Part shown: piece by piece, positions 27,240 to 37,201 of the stretch | Layout: every line of letters starts with the position of its first letter | How positions within the stretch are numbered: the first letter of the stretch is position 1 | Assembly (NCBI GenBank): GCA_029254005.1 | Contig: JAQWYJ010000127.1 | Location: 1 to 47,021, forward strand | DNA from: Porticoccaceae bacterium | GTDB taxonomy: Bacteria; Pseudomonadota; Gammaproteobacteria; Pseudomonadales; Porticoccaceae | DNA: 47,021 nt | Reading direction: 5' to 3' | The notes under the pieces: generated by a model | What the model was told of the DNA's origin: nothing | The model's database searches: none | The model's input: only the letters and a program-made list of their open reading frames with translations | Program-made: the position numbers and the translations under genes

Positions 27240-27996
27240 ATCGGTGCAAAAAACACTTAGTGTTGCTCTCGTCTTGTGTGTTGTATGCGCAGTGGTTGTA
27301 TCCAGTGCTGCGGTAATATTGCGCCCCACCCAAGAAGAAAATAAATTACTTGATCTTAAGACCAATATTCTTGCGTCTGCTGGTTTACTTCGGCAGGATA
27401 TTGACGTTGAAACTCAGTTTGAGCAGATTACATCTCGGATTGTCGATTTGGAGACTGGTCGCTTCACCGAGTCTATCGATATAGCAACCTTTGACCAACG
27501 CAAGTCTTCGAAAGATCCAGCAACATCTACTGCCCTAAGCCCAGCCAATGATCCGGCAAAAATTAAGCGTCGTGAGAACTATGCAACAGTCTACATTGTT
27601 TCTGGAGACTCCGGTCTAGAGAAAATTATATTGCCGATCAAAGGTTACGGCCTGTGGTCAACGCTATATGGTTTTTTGGCGTTAGAAGCAGACTTAAAAA
27701 CCGTTGCAGGCATAGGATTTTATGAGCATGCAGAGACTCCTGGATTGGGGGGTGAAATTGATAACCCTAAATGGAAAGCTAGTTGGATTGGTAAGCAAGC
27801 ATATAACGAGGGCGAAATAGCTATTAGCGTGATCAAAGGCAAGGCAGATTTGAGTCGTCCTGAAGGAGCCTATCAAATTGATGGATTGGCTGGTGCCACT
27901 CTGACCACAAGAGGGGTTCACAATCTAGTGCAATATTGGCTGGGCGAAGAAGGTTTTGCGCCACTTATCGGTTACTTGAAATCAGGAGATGCATAA
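27229..27996 (+). CDS. nqrC: Na+-NQR subunit C, covalent FMN carrier
   Basis: A 255-residue subunit with one N-terminal membrane helix (about 9-31) and a periplasmic FMN-binding domain. The flavinylated residue is Thr224 in [10 protein letters not shown] (A-G-A-T in place of the usual S-G-A-T). Other markers are [14 protein letters not shown] and [12 protein letters not shown]. ApbE, encoded downstream, would attach FMN. The start is GTG with AAGGAG eight bases upstream, inside the end of nqrB, so translation is coupled. Confidence 0.96.
   Translation: MASESVQKTLSVALVLCVVCAVVVSSAAVILRPTQEENKLLDLKTNILASAGLLRQDIDVETQFEQITSRIVDLETGRFTESIDIATFDQRKSSKDPATSTALSPANDPAKIKRRENYATVYIVSGDSGLEKIILPIKGYGLWSTLYGFLALEADLKTVAGIGFYEHAETPGLGGEIDNPKWKASWIGKQAYNEGEIAISVIKGKADLSRPEGAYQIDGLAGATLTTRGVHNLVQYWLGEEGFAPLIGYLKSGDA
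27984..27988 (+). promoter_or_regulatory. Ribosome binding site that decides the nqrD start
   Basis: AGGAG abuts the ATG at 27989 but lies nine bases before the in-frame ATG at 27998, which gives the normal NqrD N-terminus. The later ATG is therefore chosen. Confidence 0.75.
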
Positions 27997-27997
27997 C

Positions 27998-28660
27998 ATG
28001 GCTAATATCAAAGATACACTCCTAGAACCGATTGTCGTTAACAATCCTATTGCGCTGCAAATTTTGGGCATATGTAGCGCTCTTGCAGTCACATCTAGCA
28101 TGAAAGTGTCGTTTGTTATGTGTTTGGCGCTAACAGTAGTTTGTGCCTTTTCAAACTTTTTTGTATCACTTATTCGTCACCACATTCCGGGAAGTATAAG
28201 AATTATTGTGCAAATGATTATTATTGCATCATTAGTCATAGTCGTTGATCAGGTATTAAAGGCTGTGGCTTACGATGTCAGTAAGCAGCTATCAGTTTTT
28301 GTTGGGCTGATCATTACAAATTGTATCGTCATGGGGAGGGCAGAGGCCTTTGCTATGAAAAATCCACCTATTCCTAGCTTTTTGGATGGTATTGGTAATG
28401 GACTTGGTTACAGTGTAATTCTAATGATTGTTGCTTTTTTTAGAGAATTGTTCGGTGCTGGCACCCTATGGGGAGTCGTGGTTCTTCCGGTGGAAACCAA
28501 CGGTGGTTGGTATGTGGCAAATGGCATGATGCTAATGCCTCCTAGTGCGTTTGTTCTGATCGGTCTTTTGATTTGGGGGCTTAGAAGCTGGAAAAAGACC
28601 CAAGTAGAAAAAGCGGATTTTAAAATTACCAAGAATAGTCAGCCAAGCGAGGTGATCTGA
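27998..28660 (+). CDS. nqrD: Na+-NQR subunit D
   Basis: A 220-residue membrane protein with six hydrophobic helices, homologous to NqrE and RnfA/E. Family markers are [20 protein letters not shown] near the start and [18 protein letters not shown] with the conserved Cys that helps hold the membrane [2Fe-2S] cluster between NqrD and NqrE. The start follows the nqrC stop by one base. Its TGA overlaps the ATG of nqrE by one base, so the two are coupled. Confidence 0.96.
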   Translation: MANIKDTLLEPIVVNNPIALQILGICSALAVTSSMKVSFVMCLALTVVCAFSNFFVSLIRHHIPGSIRIIVQMIIIASLVIVVDQVLKAVAYDVSKQLSVFVGLIITNCIVMGRAEAFAMKNPPIPSFLDGIGNGLGYSVILMIVAFFRELFGAGTLWGVVVLPVETNGGWYVANGMMLMPPSAFVLIGLLIWGLRSWKKTQVEKADFKITKNSQPSEVI

Positions 28661-29268
28661 TGGAGTATTATCTCAGTTTATTGGTACGCTCCATTTTTAT
28701 CGACAATATAGCGCTCAGCATGTTTCTAGGTATGTGTACCTTTATCGCGCTGTCCAAGAAAATTGATGCGGCTATAGGTCTAGGTATTGCTGTCATTGTG
28801 GTGCAAACCATTACTGTGCCAGTCAATAACCTGCTTTATAATTATCTGCTAGCTGATGGTGCGTTGGCATGGGCGGGATTACCCGATGTAAACCTGAGTT
28901 TCTTGGTATTTCTTTGCTTTATCGGAGTTATTGCGGCGATTGTACAGATACTGGAAATGGTTCTAGACAAGTACGTTCCTGCGCTTTATAACGCATTGGG
29001 AGTATTTTTACCATTGATTACGGTGAACTGCGCCATTTTAGGTGGCTCGCTTTTGATGCAGGAACGTGGCTATGACTTTGCTGAAAGTGTAGTGTTTGGT
29101 CTTGGTTCTGGCACATCGTGGGCCCTGGCAATTGCTGTATTAGCAGGTATTAGAGAAAAGTTAAAATATAGTGACATTCCAGAAGGCCTTCAAGGCCTTG
29201 GAATCGTATTCATTACTGTGGGATTAGTGTCCTTAGGTTTTATGTCATTTGGTGGTATCGATCTTTGA
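28660..29268 (+). CDS. nqrE: Na+-NQR subunit E
   Basis: A 202-residue membrane subunit with six helices. The family start is [23 protein letters not shown], and [15 protein letters not shown] carries the second conserved cysteine region for the membrane iron-sulfur cluster shared with NqrD. The ATG overlaps the nqrD stop by one base. nqrF begins 20 bases downstream with GGAG upstream of its ATG. Confidence 0.96.
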   Translation: MEYYLSLLVRSIFIDNIALSMFLGMCTFIALSKKIDAAIGLGIAVIVVQTITVPVNNLLYNYLLADGALAWAGLPDVNLSFLVFLCFIGVIAAIVQILEMVLDKYVPALYNALGVFLPLITVNCAILGGSLLMQERGYDFAESVVFGLGSGTSWALAIAVLAGIREKLKYSDIPEGLQGLGIVFITVGLVSLGFMSFGGIDL

Positions 29269-29288
29269 TGATGGAGAAATAACTGAAT

Positions 29289-30518
29289 ATGAGTGTGCAA
29301 TTTGAAATTATTCTTGGCGTAGCAATGTTCACAACCGTGATATTGGCTCTTGTGGCATTTATTTTGGCCGCTCGCAGTAAACTGGTGTCCTCTGGTAGCG
29401 TAGATATTGAAATAAATGGTGAAAAGACAATTACTGTGGCTGCTGGGGACAAACTGTTACAGACCTTGTCTTCTGCAGGTTTGTTTTTGCCCTCTGCCTG
29501 CGGTGGTGGGGGTAGTTGTGCGCAATGTAAATGTATTATTAATGACGGCGGTGGCGCAATGTTGCCCACTGAAGAGGGCCACTTTACTCGTCGTGAAGCA
29601 TCTGAAGGGTGGAGATTATCTTGTCAGACCCCTGTAAAACAAAATATGAAGGTACAGGTACCAGAAGAAGTCTTTGGTGTGAAACGTTGGGAGTGTGTGG
29701 TTGAGTCAAATCCAAATGTGGCAACTTTTATTAAAGAGCTGACTCTCAAACTGCCCGAAGGAGAGGATGTGGCTTTTCGTGCGGGGGGCTATGTGCAGTT
29801 AGAGTGCCCCGCGCATCACATCAAATATTCAGACTTTGATATTGATCCTGAGTACCGAGGAGATTGGGAACATTTTAAATTTTTTGAGCACGAGTCAATC
29901 GTTACTGAGCCAGTTATTCGGGCTTACTCCATGGCTAATTACCCTGAAGAAAAAGGGTTAGTTAAATTTAATATTAGAATTGCGACTCCGCCGCCTCGAT
30001 CTACCGGTATTATACCTGGTCAGATGTCCTCTTATGTATTTAGCTTGAAGCCGGGCGATAAAATATCGGTCTACGGTCCCTTTGGCGAGTTCTTCGCTAA
30101 AGAGACAGAAAATGAGATGGTCTTTATTGGCGGTGGCGCTGGTATGGCGCCAATGCGGTCACATATTTTTGATCAATTAAAGCGCATAAAGTCAGATCGA
30201 AAGATTAGTTTTTGGTATGGCGCTCGATCCTTAAGAGAGTGTTTTTATGATGATGAATATGACATGTTAGCAGCAGAAAATGTCAACTTTGATTGGCATT
30301 TGGCGTTGTCTGATCCTCAGCCTGAGGATAACTGGGATGGTCTAACGGGGTTCATCCATAATGTTTTATTCGAGCAGTACCTCAAGAATCACGAGGCGCC
30401 AGAAGATTGCGAGTACTACATGTGTGGGCCACCAATGATGAATGCCGCTGTAGTGAAGATGCTCAGCGATTTAGGTGTCGAGGATGAGAATATTTTCCTC
30501 GATGACTTTGGCGGCTAA
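29289..30518 (+). CDS. nqrF: Na+-NQR subunit F, NADH dehydrogenase module
   Basis: A 409-residue electron entry subunit. One N-terminal helix (about 5-27) anchors a ferredoxin-like domain with the [2Fe-2S] ligands C71, C77, C80 and C112 ([14 protein letters not shown]). The FAD-binding domain ([25 protein letters not shown]) and NADH-binding domain ([26 protein letters not shown]) follow. It oxidises NADH and passes electrons via FAD into the complex. Length and motif spacing are standard (Vibrio NqrF has 408 residues). Confidence 0.97.
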   Translation: MSVQFEIILGVAMFTTVILALVAFILAARSKLVSSGSVDIEINGEKTITVAAGDKLLQTLSSAGLFLPSACGGGGSCAQCKCIINDGGGAMLPTEEGHFTRREASEGWRLSCQTPVKQNMKVQVPEEVFGVKRWECVVESNPNVATFIKELTLKLPEGEDVAFRAGGYVQLECPAHHIKYSDFDIDPEYRGDWEHFKFFEHESIVTEPVIRAYSMANYPEEKGLVKFNIRIATPPPRSTGIIPGQMSSYVFSLKPGDKISVYGPFGEFFAKETENEMVFIGGGAGMAPMRSHIFDQLKRIKSDRKISFWYGARSLRECFYDDEYDMLAAENVNFDWHLALSDPQPEDNWDGLTGFIHNVLFEQYLKNHEAPEDCEYYMCGPPMMNAAVVKMLSDLGVEDENIFLDDFGG

Positions 30519-30531
30519 TTTGAACTCAAAG

Positions 30532-31575
30532 ATGCGAAACACGCGTTGCTCTAATAGCGCTTCTCTTCGTATCTTTGCGTTGCCCGTAGTGCTTTTACTA
30601 GTGCTCAGTGGTTGTAATTCTGGTCCTGAGATTGTTACTTTGGCGGGTAACAAATTTGGGACGACCTATCGTATTACCATCGTTGCTGATCAGCCAGTGC
30701 CTGAAAATCTTGCTGCTATGATTGATGCACAGCTTGATGCGATAGATCAGTCAATGTCGACCTATAAATCGGCCTCACAAATTAGTCAGTTCAATCGGCT
30801 TAAGGTGGGCATGAAGGTGTCGATTTCTGAGGAGTTTTTTGAGGTGCTGCAGGTTGCAACATCTGTGTGGAAAGCCAGTGGTGGGGCTTTAGACCCTTCA
30901 GTCGGCCCGTTGGTTAATTTGTGGGGATTTGGTTCAGAATCATTTACAGATATTGTTCCCTCTCAAGCAGCTATCGCGTCGGCCAAAGCGCAGCTTGCGT
31001 TTGATACCTTAGTAGTTGAACGTGACGTAAATGATGTAAGTCTGCTAAAAACTATGCCATTGCAGCTTGATATGTCTGCAGTGGCCAAAGGCTATGCGGT
31101 CGATGCGATTGCAAATATACTTGAAATGAACGCACTGCCGGATTATCTCGTGGAAATTGGCGGTGAAACCCGTGTAAGTGGTTATAACCCTAGTGGTCAG
31201 CCTTGGAAGTTGGCAATTGAAACACCAATGTTGAATAGCGAGGTTGAACAGATTTTATCCTTGGTGTCCGGTGCTGTAGCCACTTCTGGTGACTATCGCA
31301 ACTATTTTGAACGTGATGGCGAACGATATTCTCACATCATTGATCCAAGAACCGGTTATCCTATAAATCACAAATTGGCCTCTGTAACTGTAGTGGCAGA
31401 CAATTGTGCATTGGCCGATGCCTGGGCGACGGCTTTTATGATTTTAGGTGATCAACGCAGTCTTGAGCTGGCAAATCAATTACAAATACCAGTTTTTATG
31501 TTGATTCGTGAAGATGATACTTTCAAACGTCGATATAGCGATACTTTTGAGCCTTATTTAGGTATTCCTCAGTAG
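30532..31575 (+). CDS. apbE: FAD:protein FMN transferase ApbE
   Basis: A 347-residue exported lipoprotein that transfers FMN from FAD to threonines in NqrB and NqrC. The signal sequence ends in the lipobox LVLSGC. Family motifs are GTTYRITI near the mature start, STYKSASQISQFNR, LDMSAVAKGYAVD and YSHIIDPRTGYPI. I chose ATG 30532, because it places the signal sequence at the N-terminus; a GTG at 30475 inside nqrF would add 19 residues without purpose. Location directly after nqrF fits its role in maturing the complex. Confidence 0.94.
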   Translation: MRNTRCSNSASLRIFALPVVLLLVLSGCNSGPEIVTLAGNKFGTTYRITIVADQPVPENLAAMIDAQLDAIDQSMSTYKSASQISQFNRLKVGMKVSISEEFFEVLQVATSVWKASGGALDPSVGPLVNLWGFGSESFTDIVPSQAAIASAKAQLAFDTLVVERDVNDVSLLKTMPLQLDMSAVAKGYAVDAIANILEMNALPDYLVEIGGETRVSGYNPSGQPWKLAIETPMLNSEVEQILSLVSGAVATSGDYRNYFERDGERYSHIIDPRTGYPINHKLASVTVVADNCALADAWATAFMILGDQRSLELANQLQIPVFMLIREDDTFKRRYSDTFEPYLGIPQ

Positions 31576-31605
31576 ATCTATGGGCATGAGTAGAGAGCGT
31601 TAAAT

Positions 31606-31842
31606 ATGTTAGAAGTTTTGTTGGCGATTATTATTTTTGGACTGCTGGTTGCAGGTATGGCCGTTGGAGTATTGATGGGGGGTAAGCCTATTGCCGGCTC
31701 CTGTGGTGGCGTTGGTGCCGCTCTAGGCGAAGAAAACTACACTTGCGACATCTGCGGCGATGACCCTCAAAAATGTAGCGAACAAGATAATCTCAATGTC
31801 CAAGCATACAATGCCATGGATTTTCAACCAAAGAGCTCTTAA
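31606..31842 (+). CDS. nqrM: Na+-NQR maturation protein NqrM
   Basis: A 78-residue protein with one N-terminal membrane helix (about 3-24) and four conserved cysteines, C33 in GSCGG, then C47, C50 and C57 in [13 protein letters not shown]. NqrM (formerly DUF539) is needed to build functional Na+-NQR, probably by delivering iron for the membrane iron-sulfur centre. It lies between apbE and sthA and is only 2 bases from sthA, in the same operon. Confidence 0.94.
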   Translation: MLEVLLAIIIFGLLVAGMAVGVLMGGKPIAGSCGGVGAALGEENYTCDICGDDPQKCSEQDNLNVQAYNAMDFQPKSS

Positions 31843-31844
31843 GT

Positions 31845-33272
31845 ATGGCTGACTATTCCTACGACCTCGTTGTTATTGGCAGTGGCCCTGCAGGCGAGGG
31901 TGCTGCCATAAATGCGGTAAAGCAGGGGTTAAAAGTTGCAGTGGTAGATGAACGTGCATTACCTGGTGGTAACTGTACACATCTAGGTACTATTCCCTCT
32001 AAGGCGCTGCGCCACTCGGTACGACGTATGATGCAGTACAATAATATGCCGTTGTTTCGTTCCATTGGAGAACCGCGCTGGTTTTCTTTTCCCGAAATGA
32101 TGAAAGCTGCGGATGATGTTATTACCAAGCAAGTGGAAGGACGGACCAAAGGATATGCTCGCAACCGTGTTCGTTTGCACATTGGCAGAGCGAGCTTTAA
32201 AACTAAGCATGAGATTTCTGTAATTGGCCAGGATGGCAAGAACGTTACGATTGACAGTAAATTCTTTTTAATTGCTACAGGGTCGAGCCCCTATCGTCCA
32301 GATGATATTGATTTCGATCACTCTTGTGTTTTTGATAGTGATACTATTTTAACCATGGACAGTTCACCGCGTAACATTATCATTTACGGGGCGGGGGTTA
32401 TCGGTTGTGAGTACGCCTCTATTTTTTCAGGTCTGGATACTCGCGTAGATCTTGTTAATACAAGAGAGTGGTTGATGAGTTTTCTTGACGATGAAATATC
32501 TGATGCCCTAAGTTATCATTTACGTGATTTGAATGTCATGGTGCGGCATAACGAAGAGTATGAGTGTGTCATGACTCACGATACTGGTGTTTCATTGGAA
32601 CTCAAGTCTGGTAAACGCATCCATGCTGAGGCACTGTTGTGGTGTAACGGTAGAAGCGGCAATACTAAGTCGTTGGGTCTAGCTAATATTGGCCTGCAAG
32701 CTGATGAAAGAGGACAGTTATCGGTGAACGAGGATTACCAAACCAGCGTACCTAATGTGTATGCGGTGGGTGATGTTATTGGTTGGCCTTCATTGGCTGG
32801 AGCAGCCTATGATCAGGGCAGAGGTGCTGCCTCGCACATGTGTGCCATGGAAGATCAGCATCGTGTAAATGATGTGGCGACTGGCATTTGGACTATCCCA
32901 GAGATTAGTTTCGTGGGTAAAAATGAAAGTGAGCTCACTGAACAGAAAATTCCATACGAAATCGGGCGAGCATATTTTAAGGATACGGCGCGGGCACAGA
33001 TTTCTGGTGAAGAAGTTGGTATGTTAAAAATTCTTTTTCATCAAGATACTCTAGAAATTCTCGGAATCCATTGCTTTGGTGCTGAAGCTGCAGAAATTAT
33101 ACATATCGGCCAGGCCATTATGAATCAGCAAGGCGAAGCAAATACGATAAAATATTTTTTAAGTACTACCTTTAATTACCCTACTATGGCCGAGGCTTAT
33201 CGAATTGCTTCAATGAATGGCTTAAATCGGGTTCGCCGAGAACATCGTCATTTTGATGAAAAGCAGCGTTAG
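31845..33272 (+). CDS. sthA: Soluble pyridine nucleotide transhydrogenase
   Basis: A 475-residue FAD enzyme that moves hydride between NADPH and NAD+. It is built like dihydrolipoamide dehydrogenase: FAD motif [18 protein letters not shown](P) motif [16 protein letters not shown], second FAD motif VYAVGDVIG and a C-terminal dimerisation domain. Near the flavin it has [17 protein letters not shown], where one of the two redox cysteines of lipoamide dehydrogenase is replaced by Thr, the mark of SthA. As the last gene of the nqr cluster it may feed NADH to Nqr (inference). Its stop lies inside a perfect inverted repeat. Confidence 0.95.
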   Translation: MADYSYDLVVIGSGPAGEGAAINAVKQGLKVAVVDERALPGGNCTHLGTIPSKALRHSVRRMMQYNNMPLFRSIGEPRWFSFPEMMKAADDVITKQVEGRTKGYARNRVRLHIGRASFKTKHEISVIGQDGKNVTIDSKFFLIATGSSPYRPDDIDFDHSCVFDSDTILTMDSSPRNIIIYGAGVIGCEYASIFSGLDTRVDLVNTREWLMSFLDDEISDALSYHLRDLNVMVRHNEEYECVMTHDTGVSLELKSGKRIHAEALLWCNGRSGNTKSLGLANIGLQADERGQLSVNEDYQTSVPNVYAVGDVIGWPSLAGAAYDQGRGAASHMCAMEDQHRVNDVATGIWTIPEISFVGKNESELTEQKIPYEIGRAYFKDTARAQISGEEVGMLKILFHQDTLEILGIHCFGAEAAEIIHIGQAIMNQQGEANTIKYFLSTTFNYPTMAEAYRIASMNGLNRVRREHRHFDEKQR

Positions 33273-33297
33273 TAATAGACGGTTCGTCTATTACTAA
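33269..33297. repeat. Perfect 13-bp inverted repeat at the end of sthA
   Basis: Arms 33269-33281 and 33285-33297 are exact reverse complements around a three-base centre, and the left arm includes the sthA stop codon. No T run follows (TCGCGACAGG), so it is not a standard intrinsic terminator. It could be an mRNA 3'-end stabiliser, an inefficient terminator or a protein site. Confidence 0.75.
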
Positions 33298-33370
33298 TCG
33301 CGACAGGAATTAATGCTACTTCGACAATTTGACTGTTGTTTGTGTTTTCGCTTTCGGGTTTAATCAGTGC

Positions 33371-34618
33371 ATGTTTAAGAATCTTTCGCTCTTTATCGGC
33401 TATCGCTACACTCGCAGTAAGCGAAGAGAGGGCTATGTGTCATTTATATCAGCTTTTTCTTTTGGCGCCATGTCACTTGGTGTTGCCGCCCTAATTATTG
33501 TTTTATCAGTGATGAATGGTTTTGATAATGAAATAAAGAGCCGGCTATTAAAAGTACTTCCGCACATAACCGTAGCCAAATCTGACGGAATAAGTAATGC
33601 AGATATTCAGGTAGTGGGTGCGCAATTAGTCGCTGATTCGGCAGTCGAGCACATTGTACCTATGGTGCAAAGTTTCGTTGTCATTTCTCAAGGTGATCGG
33701 CAAATGGGTGTTAATTTGCAAGGCATAGATACCCTATGGCCAACGGCAGAATTACTTTCTGAAGTCATGATCTCTGGACAACTTGAACAACTTGCCGCGG
33801 GACAGTTTCAAGTAATTGTGGGTGGGCAGATTGCTCGTAAAATGGGACTAATAGTCGGGGATACCTTGCAGATAACACTCCCGCAAGTTAGCGTTACCCC
33901 TGCGGGTATTTTCCCGAGAATTAAGCGGGTAGTCGTTTCTGGAATTTTTCAGGTAGGTGCTCAGGCAGATGGTTCAGTCATTTTTATGCATCAGGCCGAT
34001 GCTCGCACATTACTGCGTTTAGGTGATAAATTTTTAGGTTTTCAGGTGCAATTAAAGGATGGTTTTGGGGCAGACCATTGGATTCTTCATCATGCTCAAG
34101 TAGTGTTTCCTGATTTACCCTGGCGATCTTGGACTTCAACTATGGCGTCGCTATTTAAAGCGATGGCTATGGAAAAAATAGTAGTTAGTCTATTGCTGTC
34201 AGTTATTATCGCTGTTGCAGCGTTTAATATAATTGCTAGCTTGGTTCTCATGGTAGCGGAAAAACGTCGGGATATTGCAGTTATTCGGACTATGGGTGCA
34301 ACCTCAGGCCTAGTTATCAGAATATTTATTGCTCAAGGAATGACGGTAGCTATTATGGGTGTTGGTATCGGAACAGTAATAGGCTCTGCAGTGGCTTATT
34401 ATATAGGTGATATTGTCACTGCAGTAGAACACGCACTGGGCATTTACTTTTTTGATCCTAGTATTTACCTGATAAGTGCATTGCCCTCCAAGCTATTGGT
34501 TTCTGATGTGGTAGCCGTGGTGATTAGTGCATTAGTTGTTAGTATGCTAGCGACCCTATACCCGGCATGGCGAGCTGGACAAATATTGCCTGCGGAGGCT
34601 TTGCGTTATGACCACTAA
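33371..34618 (+). CDS. lolC: Lipoprotein-releasing ABC transporter permease LolC
   Basis: A 415-residue inner-membrane subunit of LolCDE, which extracts mature lipoproteins for transfer to LolA. It starts MFKNLSLFIGYRYTRSKRR, with a first helix (about 27-48, SLGVAALIIVLSVMNGFDNE), a large periplasmic domain, and three C-terminal helices from about 265 on. The LolC/E signature MEKIVVSLLLSVIIAVAAFN and the conserved RTMGAT segment are present. I chose ATG 33371 over TTG 33329 because the added stretch is not family-like; the ribosome site is weak. It overlaps lolD by 11 bases. Confidence 0.93.
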   Translation: MFKNLSLFIGYRYTRSKRREGYVSFISAFSFGAMSLGVAALIIVLSVMNGFDNEIKSRLLKVLPHITVAKSDGISNADIQVVGAQLVADSAVEHIVPMVQSFVVISQGDRQMGVNLQGIDTLWPTAELLSEVMISGQLEQLAAGQFQVIVGGQIARKMGLIVGDTLQITLPQVSVTPAGIFPRIKRVVVSGIFQVGAQADGSVIFMHQADARTLLRLGDKFLGFQVQLKDGFGADHWILHHAQVVFPDLPWRSWTSTMASLFKAMAMEKIVVSLLLSVIIAVAAFNIIASLVLMVAEKRRDIAVIRTMGATSGLVIRIFIAQGMTVAIMGVGIGTVIGSAVAYYIGDIVTAVEHALGIYFFDPSIYLISALPSKLLVSDVVAVVISALVVSMLATLYPAWRAGQILPAEALRYDH

Positions 34619-35306
34619 AGCGGTGATGGTTGCATCTGATATAAGTCGAGTCTATTTGCAGGCTGATATGCCGTTGAGTGTACTTTCCGATGTTAATTTA
34701 ACTATTCAGCAGGGTGAAAAAATTGCTATTGTGGGCGTTTCCGGTTCAGGAAAAACAACGCTTTTAAACGTGCTCGGTGGCTTGGATGATCCTACCGGCG
34801 GAGATGTGCGGGTTTGTGATGTATCCTGGCGCACCCTAAGTGCATCTAAGCGCGCAGCTTGGCGCAACCAGCATGTGGGATTTGTGTACCAATTTCACCA
34901 TCTTTTGGGTGAATTCTCTGCGCTTGAAAATGTGGCTCTACCTCTTCTGATTGGCGATTGCTCTTCAGTTGATGCACTACGAAAAGCTACTGACTTGCTT
35001 GTCAGAGTCGGCCTTGGTGATCGATTACATCATCATCCGGCGGAGCTCTCTGGAGGAGAGCGGCAACGTGTAGCGGTGGCCAGGGCATTGATTACTCGTC
35101 CCTCCGTAGTACTTATGGATGAACCTACAGGTAATCTTGATCCCAATACTGCTGGGGCTATTTTGGATCTGTTAATAGAACTCAACCAGTCGCTTGATAT
35201 TTCATTTGTATTAGTCACACATGACCAGGCTATTGCAAAAAAGATGGATCGTATACTTACCCTAGTGGATGGCATGCTGGTTAGCGTGGATCAACATTTT
35301 GATTAA
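34608..35306 (+). CDS. lolD: Lipoprotein-releasing ABC transporter ATPase LolD
   Basis: A 232-residue ATPase of the MacB/LolD type. It has Walker A GVSGSGKTT (43-51), a Q-loop YQFHHLLGEFSALENV, the signature LSGGERQRVAVARAL, Walker B VVLMDEPTGNLD and the H-loop VLVTHD. The sequence FHHLLGEFSALEN around the Q-loop is typical of LolD. It powers lipoprotein extraction by LolC and LolE. The start lies within the end of lolC, and the end overlaps lolE, so the three genes are translationally linked. Confidence 0.95.
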   Translation: MTTKAVMVASDISRVYLQADMPLSVLSDVNLTIQQGEKIAIVGVSGSGKTTLLNVLGGLDDPTGGDVRVCDVSWRTLSASKRAAWRNQHVGFVYQFHHLLGEFSALENVALPLLIGDCSSVDALRKATDLLVRVGLGDRLHHHPAELSGGERQRVAVARALITRPSVVLMDEPTGNLDPNTAGAILDLLIELNQSLDISFVLVTHDQAIAKKMDRILTLVDGMLVSVDQHFD

Positions 35307-36522
35307 ATCCATTCCAATTTTCATTGGACTGCGCTATTTTTTTGCTGATCAACGCTCAAAATTGCTAGTGTCATTTATTTCCTTACTAGCGATTGCAGGT
35401 TTGGTGCTCGGGGTTGGACTGTTAATTCTCGTGCTCTCTGTAATGAATGGTTTTGATCGTGAATTACGTGAAAATATTCTCGCTGTAGTTCCCCACGTGC
35501 AGTTGATTCATCCAACTGGTGTCCAGGACTGGCAGGCCCAGAGAAGTAAACTATTATCACTAGAGGAAGTGACTGAGGCGGTTCCCTATGCTGATGTAAA
35601 CGGCTTGTTAAGTCGACGAAAAGCTGCTCGCCCTATCCATTTTTTAGGCCTTGATGCGACAGCGATGCCCGAGGGGCTTGCCGCAGTGCTTGACCGAAAC
35701 CAATTGGAAATGCCTAAGAATAATGAGATATTATTATCAGCGGCGGTGGCTGAGGCCATAGATGTTCGGCCTGATCGGCGAGTCTCGGTTATTATCCCTG
35801 AAAATCAAAATGGTTCTACTAACGTTTATTCATTTGTTGTCAGTGGCATTTTTGCCACTCACACCGAACTTGATCAGTCACTGGCTATAGGCTCTCTAGA
35901 TAAGGTAGCGCAAATTGCAGGAATACCTGGCCACGCAAATGGATTTAGGCTACAGATCAACGATGAATTTAATGCACGTGACATTGGCTATGAGATTCTT
36001 AATCAACTTCCCTTTGGGTATGGTTTCAGAGATTGGTTTCAGACCCATGGCAATCTTTATCAGGCCATTCAATTATCTCGCAATATGGTAGTTTTACTGA
36101 TTTTTTTAATCGTTGCCATAGCGGCATTTAACGTTGTTTCAATGTTAATGATGTCAGTGATGAACAAACGCAAGGATATTGCTGTGTTACAAACCTTGGG
36201 TCTATCCCGAGGGAGCATTGTGAGTATTTTTTTAGTACAAGGAACGATGATCGGTATTGTTGGCATTACGTTGGGGGTCTTTCTTGGCGTATTTGGATGC
36301 TATTATGTTGCCGATATTGTGCGTTGGGTTGAAACTTTTTTAGGCCAACCGTTTTTGAATACAGAGATTTATCCTATTGACTACATTCCAGTAGATATGC
36401 GTTTGGCAGATGTATTTATGATCGCGGGTACTGCTTTAGTCCTCAATGTTATTGCGACAATATATCCAGCACTGTACGCTAGTCGCACCGCTCCAGCAGA
36501 GGAATTACGTTACGAATCATGA
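35299..36522 (+). CDS. lolE: Lipoprotein-releasing ABC transporter permease LolE
   Basis: A second permease of 407 residues, paralogous to lolC. It shares VLSVMNGFDRELRENILAVVPH after the first helix, a periplasmic domain, and the C-terminal helices with VVLLIFLIVAIAAFNVVSMLMM and DIAVLQTLGLSRG. Two starts are possible: TTG 35299, overlapping lolD by 8 bases, and ATG 35269, overlapping by 38 bases and adding a Trp-rich stretch (MACWLAWINI). Neither has a strong ribosome site. The last 13 bases overlap the convergent DUF2062 gene. Confidence 0.92.
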   Translation: MIKSIPIFIGLRYFFADQRSKLLVSFISLLAIAGLVLGVGLLILVLSVMNGFDRELRENILAVVPHVQLIHPTGVQDWQAQRSKLLSLEEVTEAVPYADVNGLLSRRKAARPIHFLGLDATAMPEGLAAVLDRNQLEMPKNNEILLSAAVAEAIDVRPDRRVSVIIPENQNGSTNVYSFVVSGIFATHTELDQSLAIGSLDKVAQIAGIPGHANGFRLQINDEFNARDIGYEILNQLPFGYGFRDWFQTHGNLYQAIQLSRNMVVLLIFLIVAIAAFNVVSMLMMSVMNKRKDIAVLQTLGLSRGSIVSIFLVQGTMIGIVGITLGVFLGVFGCYYVADIVRWVETFLGQPFLNTEIYPIDYIPVDMRLADVFMIAGTALVLNVIATIYPALYASRTAPAEELRYES

Positions 36523-37052
36523 TCGAAGCGATTTTTTTCTGCGCGGATATTTTGTCGCGCTTCCCAGTTTCTAATGACTTTCCAGCGCCACAAAAATAGG
36601 ACAAAAAAGTAACCCACAGTGGCCAGCAAAGACCCAGCGATAAGACTGCCGACAAACAGAGGCAGTAAAACTTCCGATCCGAGTTGAGAGAACCATTGCC
36701 AATTCAGAGTGACTGCAAACTCACCTAATTCAGTGCCAAGAATAGAACTGCCTAATTTATAAGTAAGAAAGAACATGGGTGGTATGGTTATGGGGTTACT
36801 CATCCAAATAATGAGCATGGCCAAAGGAAGATTAGCACCAAAAGAAAAACACATGGCGATAACAAGTAAACTTTGTATGGGCAACGGAATAAAAGCGCAA
36901 AAAATGCCCACAAATACAGCTAGCGAAACAGACTGGCGGTTAAGATGTAGCAGGTTTGGGTCCTGGGGCAATGAGCGCATCCATCGCAGCGACGGACGTT
37001 CTAGTAATCCTTTGATGTCGGGTAAAAAACGGCGGACTGTTTTGCGTGGCAT
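36510..37052 (-). CDS. DUF2062 membrane protein
   Basis: A 180-residue integral membrane protein of the DUF2062 family. It starts with a basic N-terminus (MPRKTVRRFLP). Family features are the first helix SVSLAVFVGIFCAFIPLPIQSLLVI, then LPLAMLIIWMSNPITIPPMF with the conserved Asn-Pro, and two further helices (about 128-158). Its function is unknown. It is commonly encoded beside lolCDE in gammaproteobacteria (from memory), though here on the opposite strand with a 13-base tail overlap, so it is not in the same operon. Confidence 0.85.
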   Translation of the reverse strand: MPRKTVRRFLPDIKGLLERPSLRWMRSLPQDPNLLHLNRQSVSLAVFVGIFCAFIPLPIQSLLVIAMCFSFGANLPLAMLIIWMSNPITIPPMFFLTYKLGSSILGTELGEFAVTLNWQWFSQLGSEVLLPLFVGSLIAGSLLATVGYFFVLFLWRWKVIRNWEARQNIRAEKNRFDHDS

Positions 37053-37201
37053 ATACCAATCATCTTTTTTACGCTTAAGAACGTATTATGCCTCGAACGG
37101 CTGAGCGTAACTAGCCTAAAAGTTGCTTAAAAACGGACTTATGGTGCCGTGCAAGATATACTGCTAACCACCAATTACAAACACGTCGGATAACCTACTG
37201 G

